Counted from the stretch's first letter, positions 32,305 to 43,964 are shown. The stretch: 64,000 bases of DNA from Bettongia penicillata ogilbyi (GCA_023548195.1 JAJHZJ010000579.1:2463346-2527345), one strand, 5' to 3'. Program-made: numbers and translations. Notes: generated by a model not told the origin, from the sequence alone.

Positions 32305-32640
32305 CAATTAATCAACAGGCATTTATTAAGCATCTACTATCTGGTGGGCATTGGGAATACACAGAACTGAAACAGCCCCTACCCTCAAGGAGCTTACATT
32401 CTATTAGGGGAGACAATGTGTACACAATATACAAAATATATGTAGAAGACATCTAAAGTTACTTTTTTGGAGGAGTGAGATAAGTAGAAATGAGCAAAAC
32501 AGATATGTGAGACAGTAAGGAGATCAGATGGAGTTGAGAATTTTGTTAGGAATAAAGCTGGACAGGGAGGGTGAGCAGGTCAGATTATGTAAGGCCTTGA
32601 ATGCCAGCTTGCAAGCAGTACCCATGGTAAAAGTGTATCT
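32305..32640 (-). mobile_element. L2 LINE 3' part
   Basis: GGCATTTATTAAGCATCTAC, CCCTCAAGGAGCTTACATTC, GTCAGATTATGTAAGGCC and TTGAATGCCAGC follow the reversed L2 order. Confidence 0.75.
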
Positions 32641-32739
32641 GTGGGCCCCTGGGTCACTGGAATCCATGGCACTTTATAGACTAAAACAAAAGCCAGGCTC
32701 CTAGCTGGTTTGGCTCTTCCTTAGATTATCTCTTCAGAG

Positions 32740-32910
32740 ACAAGGACTATGGTTGAAAGAGTACCAGCCTGAGAGTTAGGATACCTGGCACTGACTACCT
32801 GTGTGATTTTGGATAAACCACTTATGTTTGGTGAGTTTCAGTGTCTTTTTAGGAAAATGAGATGGTTGAACCAGAAAATACAAAATATATGGTTCCTTTC
32901 CAGTGTAAAA
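32740..32910 (+). mobile_element. CORE-SINE (MIR-like)
   Basis: GGTTGAAAGAGTACCAGCC, CTACCTGTGTGATTTTGG and AGGAAAATGAGATGGTTGAA keep head, core and tail in order. Confidence 0.65.
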
Positions 32911-33059
32911 TTACTTAAGGGAAGTGTGATCACTTTTTAGAAGTCCATTTGCAGCTGGCAAAGTCCAGTTTCCTTAATGTGGGACTGAGTAAACCCTGAA
33001 ACTAATTCCACCCCAGCATCAGCTCACCCTAGTATTCCAATGGTGCAGTGCCAAGTGTT

Positions 33060-33225
33060 TCTCAAGTTCTAAGCTTAGCATTGCAGGATCTATATTCAAA
33101 TTCTGGCTCTACTCTATTTATACCCTTGTGACCTTTGGACAAATCACTTAATCTCAATTTGCTTCTCTGTAAAATGAAGGGACTGGTTTTTGAGGTCCCT
33201 TCACCACTCGATACTTTAAAATTCA
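33060..33225 (+). mobile_element. CORE-SINE (MIR-like)
   Basis: ATATTCAAATTCTGGCTCT, GACAAATCACTTAATCTC and CTGTAAAATGAAGGGACTGG. Confidence 0.7.
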
Positions 33226-33655
33226 AAAGGCCTCCCATGGAGTGGTAGGTTCTTACCTCTCAGGCATGTTTTTTTCTCAAAGTTTTTCCTCTTTTAGTAG
33301 AAACTGAAGCTCAACTGAGACTGAAATGCTCAACATTAGCCAGAGCCAAAAGATAACTTCATGGTGGAAACACTTTGGGGCCTTCTGAGGAGAAACACTT
33401 CTCCCCAGGGTTGCACTGTGCCACAGTGACCGAAATAAGATCAAAAAATGATTGCAGTTGCTGCTCAGGGGCTTTCTTTGAGGAGTGAGCTGTCACTCTG
33501 AATAAACTTTCACAGACAAAACGCATTTCTGCAGAAAAGACTGGGCATTGGCAGCCATGCTGTGGGTATGGAGGCATTTTCTTATCCCTCACTGACATCT
33601 ACTGGCCGTTGTATGAATTTACTTGCAAAAGAATAAGAGAAACCTGAGCGGAGAC
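33226..33655. other. No recognised feature
   Basis: A 79-codon minus frame (33598-33359) has no motif. No repeat family seen. Confidence 0.4.
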
Positions 33656-33659
33656 TTCA

Positions 33660-34290
33660 GCAGGATCATAGACTTTCTAAGCTGGAAGAGACCTCAGAGG
33701 TCACCCAGGCCAACTTGTGGCTCTCCTGCAGCAATTCTAACAGTTTGTCAGCCAGTCTTTATTTCAAGACCTCAAGTGGAAGGGACCCCATCACCTCCCA
33801 AGTACATAGCTGTACTTTCAACCAAACTTCCTGTGGTATAAACTCAAAGCTCTCCATCCTCCTGGTCATTCTCCTCTGGCCACTCTCCATCTGATCAAAA
33901 GTCTTCTTAAAATGTAGTAGTTAGCACTGAACAAAATACTTGGGTGTGGTCTGACTGGAGGACAGTACATAAGACAATTGCCTCCAGAGACCTGGGCATT
34001 ATCCCTTCTTTGCAGCTTTCAGTAGGTCACATGGACTGTTTTTTTTGGCTGCTATATCATAATGTTGACTCATACTGAACTTACAACTCATGAAAACCCC
34101 TACTTTTTTTCACATGAACTAGTGACTGGTCACGTCTCCTTCATCTTGTATTTGGAAAGCTGATTTTTTTCAAACTCAAGCATAAGACTTCATAAAATCA
34201 CATGATCTCAGAGTTGGAAGAGATCTCAGTCACTATTCTAACCCATACCTGACAATTCCCTCTATGATCTAACCTAGATTCATATCATTA
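33660..34290 (-). mobile_element. CR1/L3 LINE 3' region
   Basis: GCTGGAAGAGACCTCAGAGG marks the 3' tip. Moving right, GTCATTCTCCTCTGGCCACT, TTGGGTGTGGTCTGACTGGA, GGCTGCTATATCATAATGTT and CATCTTGTATTTGGAAAGCT match the antisense of the CR1/L3 C-terminal and 3' UTR wording. A second tip-like piece lies at 34205-34290. The RT part of what may be the same element is at 35570-36310. Confidence 0.65.
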
Positions 34291-34471
34291 CGTTGTATAC
34301 TTTATTTTTAAAAAACTGAACTGAAATTATCCAGATAATTTGTTCAGTGTATTTCCCCTTAATATCAGGAATTTATCAATGACTGAGTTATATAGTTCTC
34401 AGTTCTCTTTGTTTATTGGCTTAAGAATTGAAGCGAGCAAGCCTTCTACGTACAGTGTCTTCATGGAATCA

Positions 34472-34472
34472 T

Positions 34473-34520
<48 letters not shown>
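34472..34520. repeat. (ACT)n microsatellite
   Basis: About 16 perfect ACT units. Confidence 0.95.
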
Positions 34521-34785
34521 AAATGAGGTAATATTTGGAAAGTGCTTTGCAAATCTTAAAGTACTGTTATGATTATAATACAACTGCTACAAATAATCAT
34601 AATAGCAACAACTTGTTTTTGTACAATGCTCAGTAATTTTCCAAATGCTTTTGCATGCATTATCTCGGTTGACTCACACAAAATAGTGACATGAAGGAGG
34701 AAAAACGTTATCATCCCCCCTTTATAGGTGAAGAAAATGACTTGAACACAGTACTACATACACAGGAAGGTGACAACAACAACCT
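34521..34785 (-). mobile_element. Diverged CORE-SINE trace
   Basis: GCATTATCTCGGTTGACTC, CCCCCCTTTATAGGTGAAG and ATGACTTGAACACAGTAC suggest a heavily decayed reversed SINE. Confidence 0.4.
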
Positions 34786-34990
34786 GTTAGTCTAGGAAAA
34801 TAGTTGTTCCTTTGGTTCATAAAGTGAATGTTATTGAATTAAATGAAAAGGCATTTATTAAGTGTTTAATATATACCACAACACCAGAAGGAGTTATGGT
34901 AGAAAGAATTTGAAATCATATTATTGTGGCTGATGTTTCCCTTCCTTGATGAAAGGATTGAAACAGACCCAACCAGACTTTTCTCTTTAA
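34786..34990 (+). repeat. Unassigned direct repeat, copy 1
   Basis: This is similar, at roughly 80-85% by eye, to 37202-37405. Both run from TTAGTCTAGG through CACCAGAAGGA(G/A)TTATGG to a GAAACAGAC...CCAGACT end. Flanks do not match. The family is not recognised. Confidence 0.8.
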
Positions 34991-35224
34991 GGACTGTGTC
35001 CTCAGAAAGGGTCGCATTTGCACAAGGTAAAATGGATGGCAAATGGCAGAGCTGGGATTAGACCTCAGCCCTGACCTTGTGCGTTATAAAGATGCTCATT
35101 ATACAATGGACCAAAGCATGGGAAACATGATATAGAGAATAGGTTGGAGTAATAGACTGTTGCTTGCTGCCACCTTTCAACGTTCCCATGAAAGCTGTAG
35201 AATCAAAGACGCTTAGAATTTTGG

Positions 35225-35425
35225 CGCAGTGTAGAGAAGACTGTGTCTCGAGTCAAAAGACCTGGGTTTGAATTCCACCTTTGATGTTTGCTATCTGAGT
35301 GACTTTGGGCAAATTTTACAGCTGGAGTACATACCCAGTTATTCTGTACCTCCCTTTCCTCATCTCTAAAATGAAGCTGTTAGACTATGAGACAGACCTC
35401 TGAGGATCACATTTATGATCCTGTC
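35225..35425 (+). mobile_element. CORE-SINE (MIR-like), with internal insertion
   Basis: GTCAAAAGACCTGGGTTTG, GAGTGACTTTGGGCAAATTT and TTCCTCATCTCTAAAATGAA. About 40 bp of extra sequence sits between core and tail. Confidence 0.7.
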
Positions 35426-35569
35426 ATTTAGAATTTAAGTAGTTGGAAGAAAACTCAAAGGCCATCCTGTGTCCAATCTGATAAGACTTCTCCATTATTT
35501 TATACATGCTGCTTCTGTTAATAGAGTCTAAGAACACGTTACCTTTATTATCGTTGCTGTTTCCATGTC

Positions 35570-36310
35570 ACATTTTACTTCATAAAAATCCTCAAATCTT
35601 AATAGAAAAATAATTTAAACTGTTTTTAGCCGTGTTCCCTTTTTCTGTATTTGTATAGTTGAATTTTTACATTTTTTTACTTTACATTTATTCCTATTTA
35701 ATGCCATTTGTTACTCTTAGTCCATCATTCTTGCTTGTCAACATATTTTTTGCATCCTAATTCTGATATTAGATCATCTCCTTCCCAGCAAAGGAAAACA
35801 TACAATTTATGCCTTCATCTAAGTCACTGATGAAAATATCAAGCAGTATAAAGGAAAGGACACATCTTTGGTCAATCCAATGAAAAACTTCTTCCGAGTT
35901 GGCAATGATTAGCACTACTTGGGTCCAGTTAATCAACTAGTTCTGAATTTACCTAGCTGTACTACCATCTAGGCCAGAAGTGTCAAACATGCAGTACTTA
36001 GGTCAAATTGCTGTCCTCTATACCCCCAAGGGATTCCAGAACCAGATTAAAGTTTAATTTAAATTTAAAAATATTTTCCATATTTAACAAAATAAATAAA
36101 AATACAGTAGATGTTGTCAATGTTAATTTGTGGTTTTCTAAGTATGTACTCCATAGGGATTTTATGTATAGTTTAGTGGCTTCTGTTTCTATTTGAGTTT
36201 GATACCACTGATCTAGGACCACACATCTCTATCTTATGTACAAGAATATCTTGAAAGACTTTGTCAAATAACTTGCTGAAATTTATATATACTGTGTCTA
36301 CATCATTCCT
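35570..36310 (-). pseudogene. CR1/L3 LINE reverse-transcriptase fragment, split by a hAT
   Basis: In minus-strand translation, pieces of the CR1 RT can be read in order: VYINFSKLFDKVFQDILVHK (about 36290-36230, CR1 pattern VYLDFSKAFD), then GLDGSTAR*IQN (35974-35940, pattern GLDDSTVRWIRN), then IFISDLDEG (35838-35811, pattern IFINDLDEG). Stops and frameshifts are frequent. A hAT transposon (35975-36210) sits exactly between the first two pieces. The catalytic block near FADD is not recognisable. Non-functional. Confidence 0.75.
35975..36210. mobile_element. Non-autonomous hAT transposon
   Basis: The 236-bp element has terminal inverted repeats CAGAAGTGTCAAAC (left) and CAGTGGTATCAAAC (right, complemented). 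It is flanked by an 8-bp duplication with one mismatch, ATCTAGGC (35967-35974) and ATCTAGGA (36211-36218). The ends and 8-bp duplication are the hAT signature. The interior is AT-rich with no transposase. Confidence 0.85.
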
Positions 36311-36825
36311 TTAAGTCTAGGTGTCTTTCATTTGAGTCAGGTGATTTGAATTCTTTGAGGGGTTGTGCTTTTACCATCTCTTCACTTATCCTGAGTTTCA
36401 TTTTCATTAACTATTTTTGTTCAGTACTTCCCAGTTCAAAGAGGAAACTCACTGATAGAGAAAATAGGAGTTGAGTAGTTCTGCCTTCTTTCTCTTGTTT
36501 CCAAACTACTGTTCATCCATCTTTTATATAAGCTTGCTTTTATACAAGCAAGAAAAGTCATGTTTGATAAACATCAACCAAAGGGAGAGGAAAAGAAATT
36601 ATTAGAACTCACATGTGATGGTATATGTGGAGGCAAGAAAAGAATAGTCTAATGTTTTTGCCTTGTTGGGGATTGAGATGAGACTTTCCAAGTGAAGGAG
36701 GCTTGATTGCTTCATATCATGATGGAGCTCCCTGTTTCAAAGACTTTTCTGACTAGCCTTACACAGATACTTACGTGTAAAATCTATACAAAGTAAATAT
36801 AAAGCAATTAGGGAGGGGACTAACA
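36311..36825. other. No recognised feature
   Basis: Nothing that I can assign. A 12-bp TATA/CAAGC duplication around 36530 is trivial. Confidence 0.4.
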
Positions 36826-36829
36826 GACA

Positions 36830-36950
36830 CTGGAGTCATATAAAGCAGGAAAACTCAGGTTCTGACACAGTGGCTGTGTGACTCAGGGAAATTCATGTCT
36901 CTGTTTCTTACTCATTTCTCTAAGATAATGTTATGTATGAGTTGATCTTT
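36830..36950 (+). mobile_element. CORE-SINE fragment (MIR-like)
   Basis: CTGGAGTCATATAAAGCAGG, GTGGCTGTGTGACTCAGG and TGTCTCTGTTTCTTAC in head-to-core order. The tail is lost. Confidence 0.6.
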
Positions 36951-37201
36951 GATCTGTATTGGTGGACAGAGTTCCCATTACTACTGGACCAAATAAAAAA
37001 GTGGTAGAAACAAAATGATACAAGAGTTTTGAGGAGGGAGAGATTATTTCTTGTCAAATCCTCTTCCACACTTTCTTGATATTTTAAACTCCGCTTGAAA
37101 CAAAGGGCCACAAGTCAGACTTACCTCGCTATGATCAGATTTTACCAATATATCTATAAATGTAGAAACAATTCACATGACATTAAAAAAACAATAACAA
37201 C

Positions 37202-37405
37202 ATTAGTCTAGGGAAATGGTTATTCTTTTGGTTCACAAAGTGAATGTTATTAAATTGAAAGAAAAGGCATCTATTAAATGTTTAATACATACCATAACAC
37301 CAGAAGGAATTATGGTAGAGAGAATGTGGAATCACATTATGGTGGAGTTTACCTGCCTTGATAAAACGACTGAAACAGACTCAAACCAGACTGTTCTCTT
37401 TTTAA
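37202..37405 (+). repeat. Unassigned direct repeat, copy 2
   Basis: The partner of 34786-34990, 2.4 kb away in the same orientation. It opens after an AACAATAACAAC stretch, as copy 1 opens after ACAACAACAA, so an AAC-rich border may be part of the element. Confidence 0.8.
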
Positions 37406-38520
37406 AATTATACCAACCACATAGACCTATAGACTATTGGTCTTAACCTGCTATATCCTTTAATATACTTTTGCACATGTCTACAGTTTATGCATTCCAG
37501 AACATTCTGAAATGCAATCTGGGTCACTTCAAAGAATTGATTAAATAAAATATGGATGGCCAGCTGTTCTGAATGGGGATTGTAAACCTAAAAAGGGTGG
37601 TGTTGGGAATAGTAAAATGATATGAAAGTCATCAGGTATTTCACAAGACAAAAAAAGTCTTAATGTCTGAACTTCATTTTTTCCCACTCATGTAGAAACA
37701 ACCTTCTATTTATATAATCTCTTTTAGCTGAGATTTTCAGAACAGTTTATAGGTATAATCCTACCTAGAGGCAGGGGTTGGGTTTGATGACCTTTAAACC
37801 CTTGGAGCCCTCAGAATCTGTTCTTTTTCCAGGTTATAGAAGGAGAAATAGAACACAGAGGTTGAATTCTCTGCCTAGCAATTCATCTTAGTCCTAAGTA
37901 GAACAGAGTTCACTTAAAAAAAGAAGGGAAAAAAGCCAACCCCGAACTGACCTATAACAAGTCAGTGTCTTCTTAGGAGAAGGACACCTTTATGTGTTTA
38001 TGTCTCCTTCTGATTTTATAGGAAATACTCATTCTCTCTGCTTCCCTTTTTGGGCCTTTTGGCATCTCAAAGGCGACAAGAGCTACCTGGTAAATAAAGA
38101 TAAGCTATTCTTATTAGGAAAGATTTGCAAGGAAAGAGGCTGTTTGAAAATGGATAAGAAGGTAATTGTGTTTCTCTTGATCCAAAGCAGAGACTCATTT
38201 TCTCCCAGCAGGGACAGGGCAGCCAATGAAGGGCTGGAAAGGTTCACTCACCACCTCAGTGCTCACCTATCATTTCACATACACTAAGCAGCATTCAATT
38301 GCAGGTACAGTACTAGGCTTTTGAAGTGGTCAAGATGGCCTGACAATAGATCCCCTCTGTGAAGGATTTATGCTTTGCCAAGTAAGTAAAAAGTTATCGG
38401 TCTTCAATCATCTCTTGGACTAAAAGAGGCAATCATGAAACAGTCTGCTCCAATGATGGGAGGTGGACCCTTTTAGCCTGGTGTCTCCTCTGGAAATAGC
38501 CAACTGCTTTCTTGCCTCTG
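37406..38520. other. No recognised feature
   Basis: A 97-codon plus frame (37994-38287) has no motif. No repeat recognised over 1.1 kb. Confidence 0.45.
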
Positions 38521-38668
38521 GGGAAGGGAAAGAGACAGAGACAGAAAGAGACAGAGAGAAACAGAGACAAAGACGTAGAGAGACAGAAAGACAGAGAAAC
38601 AGAAAGAGACAGAGACAAATGGAGGGAGGAACGGAGGGGGAGACAGAGGAAGAAAAGAGAGAGAGAGA
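38521..38668. repeat. Polypurine-rich (AGAC/AGAG)n imperfect repeat
   Basis: GAGACAGAGACAGAAAG-type units over about 150 bp. They explain the charged frames on one strand and the Ser/Leu-rich frames on the other. Confidence 0.9.
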
Positions 38669-38784
38669 TGCATGGTAAGTGAGAATAAACAGAAAAGAAA
38701 ACTGATTTTATGCACTTTCCCCTCAAAATTTGTATGTACTGGAGAATTTCTAGTATGCTTTTTTATTAAGTTTTTTTCACAGCA

Positions 38785-38905
38785 AGTGTGATATAGTGGA
38801 AAGTGCATTGAATTTAGAATCAGAAAATTTGGGCTTCAGATCTGTATCTGCCAGTTGCCATCTGTGTGACCTTGGGCATATCTCTTCATCTTTCTACGCC
38901 TTATT
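38785..38905 (+). mobile_element. CORE-SINE (MIR-like) 5' half
   Basis: TGATATAGTGGAAAGTGC, CCATCTGTGTGACCTTGGGC. Cut after the core. Confidence 0.7.
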
Positions 38906-38934
38906 TTTTTTACCTAAAATAATCAGAATAAATA

Positions 38935-39095
38935 TTCATTCAATAAAGATTCATTAATATCCATTATGTGGATGCCCTGGGCTGATTGCTAGGTGAAAGG
39001 GAGACAGAGAATACAACGATGAAATAAATCGCAGTCCTTGTTCTTATGGCATTTGCAGTAAAGGCTTGAGACACAAACCAAAATAAATGTCCCAT
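38935..39095 (-). mobile_element. L2 3' end
   Basis: CAATAAAGATTCATTAATATC, GCTGATTGCTAGGTGAAAGG and CAGTCCTTGTTCTTATGG give the reversed L2 tip. Confidence 0.6.
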
Positions 39096-40285
39096 TTGAG
39101 GAACACCAAGTAAATTAGTTGTCTAGTACATAGTGTGTGAGGGGGAGTAAAGTGAAATCACACCCCTCCTGCTGTTCTGATTGACAAAACTTGTTAATTG
39201 ATGGGATGTAAGAGGCAAGAGGAAAGGGAAACCCACAGGTAGAGTCATAACTAACTGTAGCTATCTATGACTTGGGCAGACTCAGTAGAGTGTGCATATG
39301 GAGAACAATGCCCGAGGAGATAGCAGGACTTCTAGTGATGAAATTCTGTTTCCAATGTAAATCAGTACTTGCTCTCCAACTTACAGTCCAAAGGAGTTTT
39401 CTGGGCACTGGAGATGTTAAGTGATTTGTCCAGTATTTGTTGGAGGTAAAGCCTGAACCAGGGTCTTCTTGACTTAGAGATCAGTGTTTTATTCAGTCTA
39501 TCATTCTGCCTATCATACATCAAGAGTCATAGATTTAGAAATGGAATGCCCTTTGGAGGCCATGTGGTTCACCTACATTCTACAGGGGAGATGTCTGACC
39601 CAAAGGACTAACGTGCCAAAAGTGTAAGCGTGAGACAAAATGGGTGCATGGGAATGAGACCTTGTTGGAATAGAATCTGATTCAACCCAACCCAATTCAC
39701 CTAATCCAACAAGCCTTTTGTCCTTATGCATCATGGGGGTCTGGTATGTACAGAGGCTTCAGGTGGTGCCTTGGACTGACTTTGAGAGACTGTGAAGCAT
39801 GTCTGCACATGCTATGACTAGTCCTGGTCCACTAATCATATACTGAAAAAGAGACTCTGATTTGCTGAAGAGGCCTACAGGCTTCAACCTCTAACCATTG
39901 CCTCAGTGCTTTTGATGGAACAATGAAGTGAGCAAAGTCTCTGATAATGTGAGTTAAAAAAGTTCTCAGAGCATCTTAGCATCCCAGTGTTCCAGAGCTG
40001 GGTTTGTAACCAAATGCAGCATTAATCATCTCATGGTACAGGAGCAGAACCTCCCTTGGCATCCTGTTATTCTAGAGTATGGGTTATACAGTCAGCATAG
40101 GGTTGTTCACTAGCACTTGGAAAATGGGAGAGAAATACAGCTTGTGTGGGCTCAAGCTGATGGTCATGCAGAGGAGAGATAGCTCAGACCCTCAGGGTTA
40201 TTTCTTAGTTCCATAAGAGACAGATGTATCTCTGGCTCAAGGAGAAAGAGAGAGAGCCAGCAAGCACTCACTATAAATTTTTGTT
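39096..40285. other. Mostly unassigned; SINE trace at 39395-39520
   Basis: 39395-39520 (TAAGTGATTTGTCCAG, CTGAACCAGGGTCTTC) is a worn reversed CORE-SINE. The remaining kilobase shows no repeat or gene. Confidence 0.45.
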
Positions 40286-40289
40286 TAAC

Positions 40290-40445
40290 AGTGAGAACGC
40301 GGAGGCATGGCGAGGTTGTCACTTTCCCAAGGTCATGGTCCTAGGAGGTGATGGAGTTGGGATTCTGACTCAGCTCTTTGGATTCCTAGTCTGATATTCT
40401 TGCTACTAACACTCCGCTACCTACTTTTACAGAGCTGTTGTTCAG
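40290..40445 (-). mobile_element. CORE-SINE (MIR-like)
   Basis: GTCACTTTCCCAAGGTCATG, GGGATTCTGACTCAGCTC and CTACTAACACTCCGCTACC form the reverse of core and head. The simple tail (AACAAAATAATG...) lies beyond. Confidence 0.6.
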
Positions 40446-40639
40446 ATTAAACAAAATAATGTCTACAAAACACTTTGTACAGAGCTACATAAACATGGGC
40501 TATTATCATCATAACAACGATAACAATAGCTACATGGTCAATGGAAAAGTAGATAGGGAAAGAGGATGGATCAACACGTTTCCTAATATCTGAGTTCAGG
40601 GAACATCCAGATATTTTGGCATTGTTAAGGCAAAACATC

Positions 40640-40795
40640 CAGATGTCCAACTGATTGTTTTAATTTCATCAGATTGTCATTCCCCTCTGTAAGACAATGA
40701 ACTCCATGACTTATTTTTTATCTTCCCTAGCACCCAATACAATGATCTGCACGTAATATTTTGTTGAAATAGATTGAATTGAATAGTTGGTGGCC
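40640..40795 (+). mobile_element. L2 3' end
   Basis: CAATGAACTCCATGACTTA, CCTAGCACCCAATACAATG and TTGAAATAGATTGAATTG. Confidence 0.65.
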
Positions 40796-40809
40796 TTGTA
40801 CTCCTGCTC

Positions 40810-41720
40810 ACACATTTGTCTCATTCCAAATAATCACAAAATGTATAAAATGTCTGAGGAATAAAATATACCAAAGCACACAAGAGACTTATATAGAATG
40901 AAATACAAAGTGCTCTTTAAAGAAATGGAGAACAACTTAAATAAATGGAATAATATTCAGTGCTCATGGCTGGGTTGGGCAAAGATACTACTACCAAGCT
41001 AATTTACAATTTTATTGCTATGCCAGTCAAATTATCAAAATGCTACTTTATAGAACTTAATAAAATAGTAAAAAAATCATTTGGAAAAATAAAAGATCTA
41101 GGAAATCAAGGGAAATGATGAAAAGAGGTATGGATGAAGAGGGAATAGCACTTTAATAGACCTCAAACTAAATTATAAAATAGCAGCCACCAAAGTCATC
41201 TGGTATTGGTTAAAAGCAGAGAGCTAAAACAATGGAACAGACTGGACACGGTAGAATCAGAAACAATGGAACTCAATAACCTAGTGTTCAATGAGCAACA
41301 TCAACAGCAAAACCAAAACAATTTGCTTCTGAAAGAACTCCCTGTTTCATAAAAACTGGAAAGTAATCTGGCAGAAATTTAGGCTTAGACCAGTACTTTA
41401 CCCTCTATTAACAAAATGTAATAAATGGATATGTGACTTTAATATTAAAGATTTTACTATATGAAAATTAGAAGAGAAGCAGATCACCTTTGGGTAGGAT
41501 ATGTATTTTTAACCAAAAACAAGAGTTAGAGGCAAATACAAAAGATAAAATTTTGGAGTCAGACAGCTTGTAAGCACTTGAAGCTGGATTTGAACCGAGG
41601 TCTTCCTGACTCTAGTTCAATACCGGGTAATTACATGACATTCACAGATTAAAAAAAACCAAACAAACCATGAACTCCACCTCAATGTATATAATTACAA
41701 AAGGGCTGAGTATCTTGATT
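40810..41720 (+). pseudogene. L1 ORF2 C-terminal region, decayed, with SINE insert
   Basis: The sense sequence follows the marsupial L1 ORF2 tail: CACAAAATGTATAAAATGTC, CAGTGCTCATGGCTGGGTTG, GCTATGCCAGTCAAATTATC, TCATTTGGAAAAATAAAAG, ATTATAAAATAGCAGCCACC, CATCTGGTATTGGTTAAAAG and GGAACAGACTGGACACGG. Frameshifts and stops prevent translation. A short reversed CORE-SINE piece lies at about 41558-41638 (GGATTTGAACCGAGGTC), after which L1-like words resume. This corresponds to the part downstream of the RT domain, which in L1 ORF2 includes the C-terminal cysteine-rich segment. Confidence 0.75.
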
Positions 41721-42120
41721 CAATCAATTAATAAAACTAGGTATGCCTATGTGCTTAATCAATCAATATGTCCAAATCAATTGGAAAGAGTCATCGGATC
41801 AATAATACTACACAGATAAAACTACACAGGACATATATTGTGATAGGCTGAAAGAATCAGACAAACCCTTGGGCCTACATAAAATCAGTTAGCCCAGTTT
41901 GGAGTTATGCTTTCCAGCAGCAGGCCAGTCACATGGTGATTGAATCCAGAAATGAAGGAATCCTGAGAGGGAAGTGTCCTTGGGGAGAGAAAAGAATTTT
42001 CTTTCTTTTTTGTTTCTTCTGCCTTTTCCTTCATTCTTCTCCCCAACCCTTCTAACTGACCAGGTAATGAATGATCTTGTGAACTTTGGAAAATCCCATT
42101 AGCATCCTTAGCAGTATCTA
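41721..42120. other. No recognised feature
   Basis: A run of AATCAATCAAT-like words at 41720-41780 may be a SINE or L2 tip. Otherwise nothing is seen. Confidence 0.4.
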
Positions 42121-42124
42121 CTAA

Positions 42125-42345
42125 AGGCAGTTGTGTTGTTGTGTTCGTCCTTTGTTTTCAAAGCAGATCATGACATCAGAGAAATGATGATATGATCTAC
42201 ACTTGACTTTAAGGGAGGGCTGTGCAAGGTCATCGGCCTCACTTTCTCCTCCTGAGCCATGTGGATCCGGGGACTAGATATTCCTCAGGATGACTGGAGA
42301 TGGCCCAGGATGCTGAAAGACCTTGGCCTTTTTAGGCTAGAACTT
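42125..42345 (-). mobile_element. RTE-tailed SINE (MAR1-like)
   Basis: The plus strand starts with the reversed RTE tail (GTTCGTCCTTTGTTTTCAAA), then CTTGACTTTAAGGGAGGGCT, CTCACTTTCTCCTCCTGAGC and CTGGAGATGGCCCAGGATGC. Confidence 0.75.
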
Positions 42346-43145
42346 TTGACATACTCACTTTGAGGGAGGTAACGCCCATTGAGTGTAGCAATCTCCTTAA
42401 AGTAGCAACAGTAGCAGAGGGAGCAGAGAGACAGATGCTAGACATACAGAAGGAAAGACAATGTTGAGACTTTAGAAGGACCCCGACAGATTGCTACACT
42501 GAAGGAGAGCTTGATTCCTTAAAGGGAGAAAGCTAGAAGTTTACCCTTTGACTGTGTTTGCTCACTGAGTTTGAGCCCATTCTCCCCAAGGATCTACTCA
42601 AATATTATGGAAACCTTATTTCTCAGATGAGATAATTTCTCTGAAATGTGGGCACTTGACCTTCTCACCCTAACCTAACATTCCCCTTTTGTTTTTACAC
42701 TTTCTCCTCAGGCTCCAGTTGTATAACTAAATGATTCTCCAATAATTTTCTAATGCATCTGATGTGGTCATAAAAGTACAACCTCAATATCTTAAGTTAT
42801 GGCTAATTATTTCCTGCATGCCTTTAGTATAGGGGCATCTCAACATGGGATTTCCTTCTGCTATGTCTGTGAAAAGGGGAAGAAATACCATGAATCTGGC
42901 GTTATTTCATAGGGACAGGTAATTAACATCTCTACCTAAATATCAGATACCACTATTTGCTTTATCTTCAGTCTGTCTTAAAAATAGTTGTACAGGAAAG
43001 AAGATATTGGACCTACCTCATGCCAGAGCAATGAGTGGAAAAGGGAAAAATTATTCAGTTTATATATTATGAACATATTAGTGGTTGCTAAATGGATCTG
43101 GCTAATTTGGAGGGACTGAGAGAAATGATCATAACATCCTAGCTT
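42346..43145. other. No recognised feature
   Basis: 800 bp without an assignable repeat or frame. The AG-rich part at 42410-42480 could be LTR-derived, but no ends are visible. Confidence 0.4.
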
Positions 43146-43149
43146 TAAA

Positions 43150-43310
43150 ACGAACTAGGCCATCTCCCCTCATTCTTATAGGTGAGAAAAGAGGCACAGA
43201 GAGATTAAGATCTTTTATAAAGTCACACAGGTAGTAGATGTTAAATGCAGGAGTGAAACCAAGGTCTTCTGATTGTGTAATCAGTGCTCATCCTGTACCG
43301 TTTCCTATCC
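43150..43310 (-). mobile_element. CORE-SINE (MIR-like)
   Basis: GGTGAGAAAAGAGGCACAGA, AAAGTCACACAGGTAGTAG and CCAAGGTCTTCTGATTG. Confidence 0.75.
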
Positions 43311-43960
43311 AATATGGCCTTGTTTGGACCTAGTCATCTTTAAGTCAATAAATTTCTAGTTTTCTGTATTAAAAATAGAAATACAAAAAAGCAGAAATTC
43401 TGTCTAGGTAAATTCTGGAACCTTTCCAGGGGTTTTAATTTCTGCTCACTCACTTGCTTAGGCTTCTGTGAGAAGTTTACAGTTGAATAGAATGATTAAT
43501 CTGGGATTATTTGTCTTGAAGGTTAAAGCCGTCCCTGTGGCTCTTCTTGTATATGAAAGGCTCTGCTTGAGGAGGGCCATAAACCTCCATCTTTACAGGG
43601 GTCTGAACAGGAAAGCACTTGCTTAAACAGCATAGTCAAAGGATTGAAATTAAGAATGAAGAATAGTTCTATAATAATAAAGTTTGCTTCACACCGGAAG
43701 GAGACTGAAGAATTTCCTTACTTTTTTTGGAGGCTGCTTAGAAATAGAATATTTTTTCATCCTAGCTGAGATCCTTCCATGATGTACTCATTCAACATTG
43801 ATCACTAGAGTATTGTTTTCAGATCTGATCCCCATGAGGAAAATGGAGAAGATTTGGAAAAGCATCAAAAATCATTTAAAGGCTGAAAAATAGGTCCTGT
43901 AATCAATTAGCTTGGAGAAGAAAAATCAGAGAGCTAAAACTGTTCATCTCTATAAAGTAT
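43311..43960. other. No recognised feature
   Basis: Ordinary complexity without a recognised repeat or frame. Confidence 0.4.
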
Positions 43961-43964
43961 ATTT

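Noticed and set aside
42346..42700. Second solo LTR
   Set aside because: The sequence has an LTR-like feel, but I could find neither TG...CA ends nor a target duplication.
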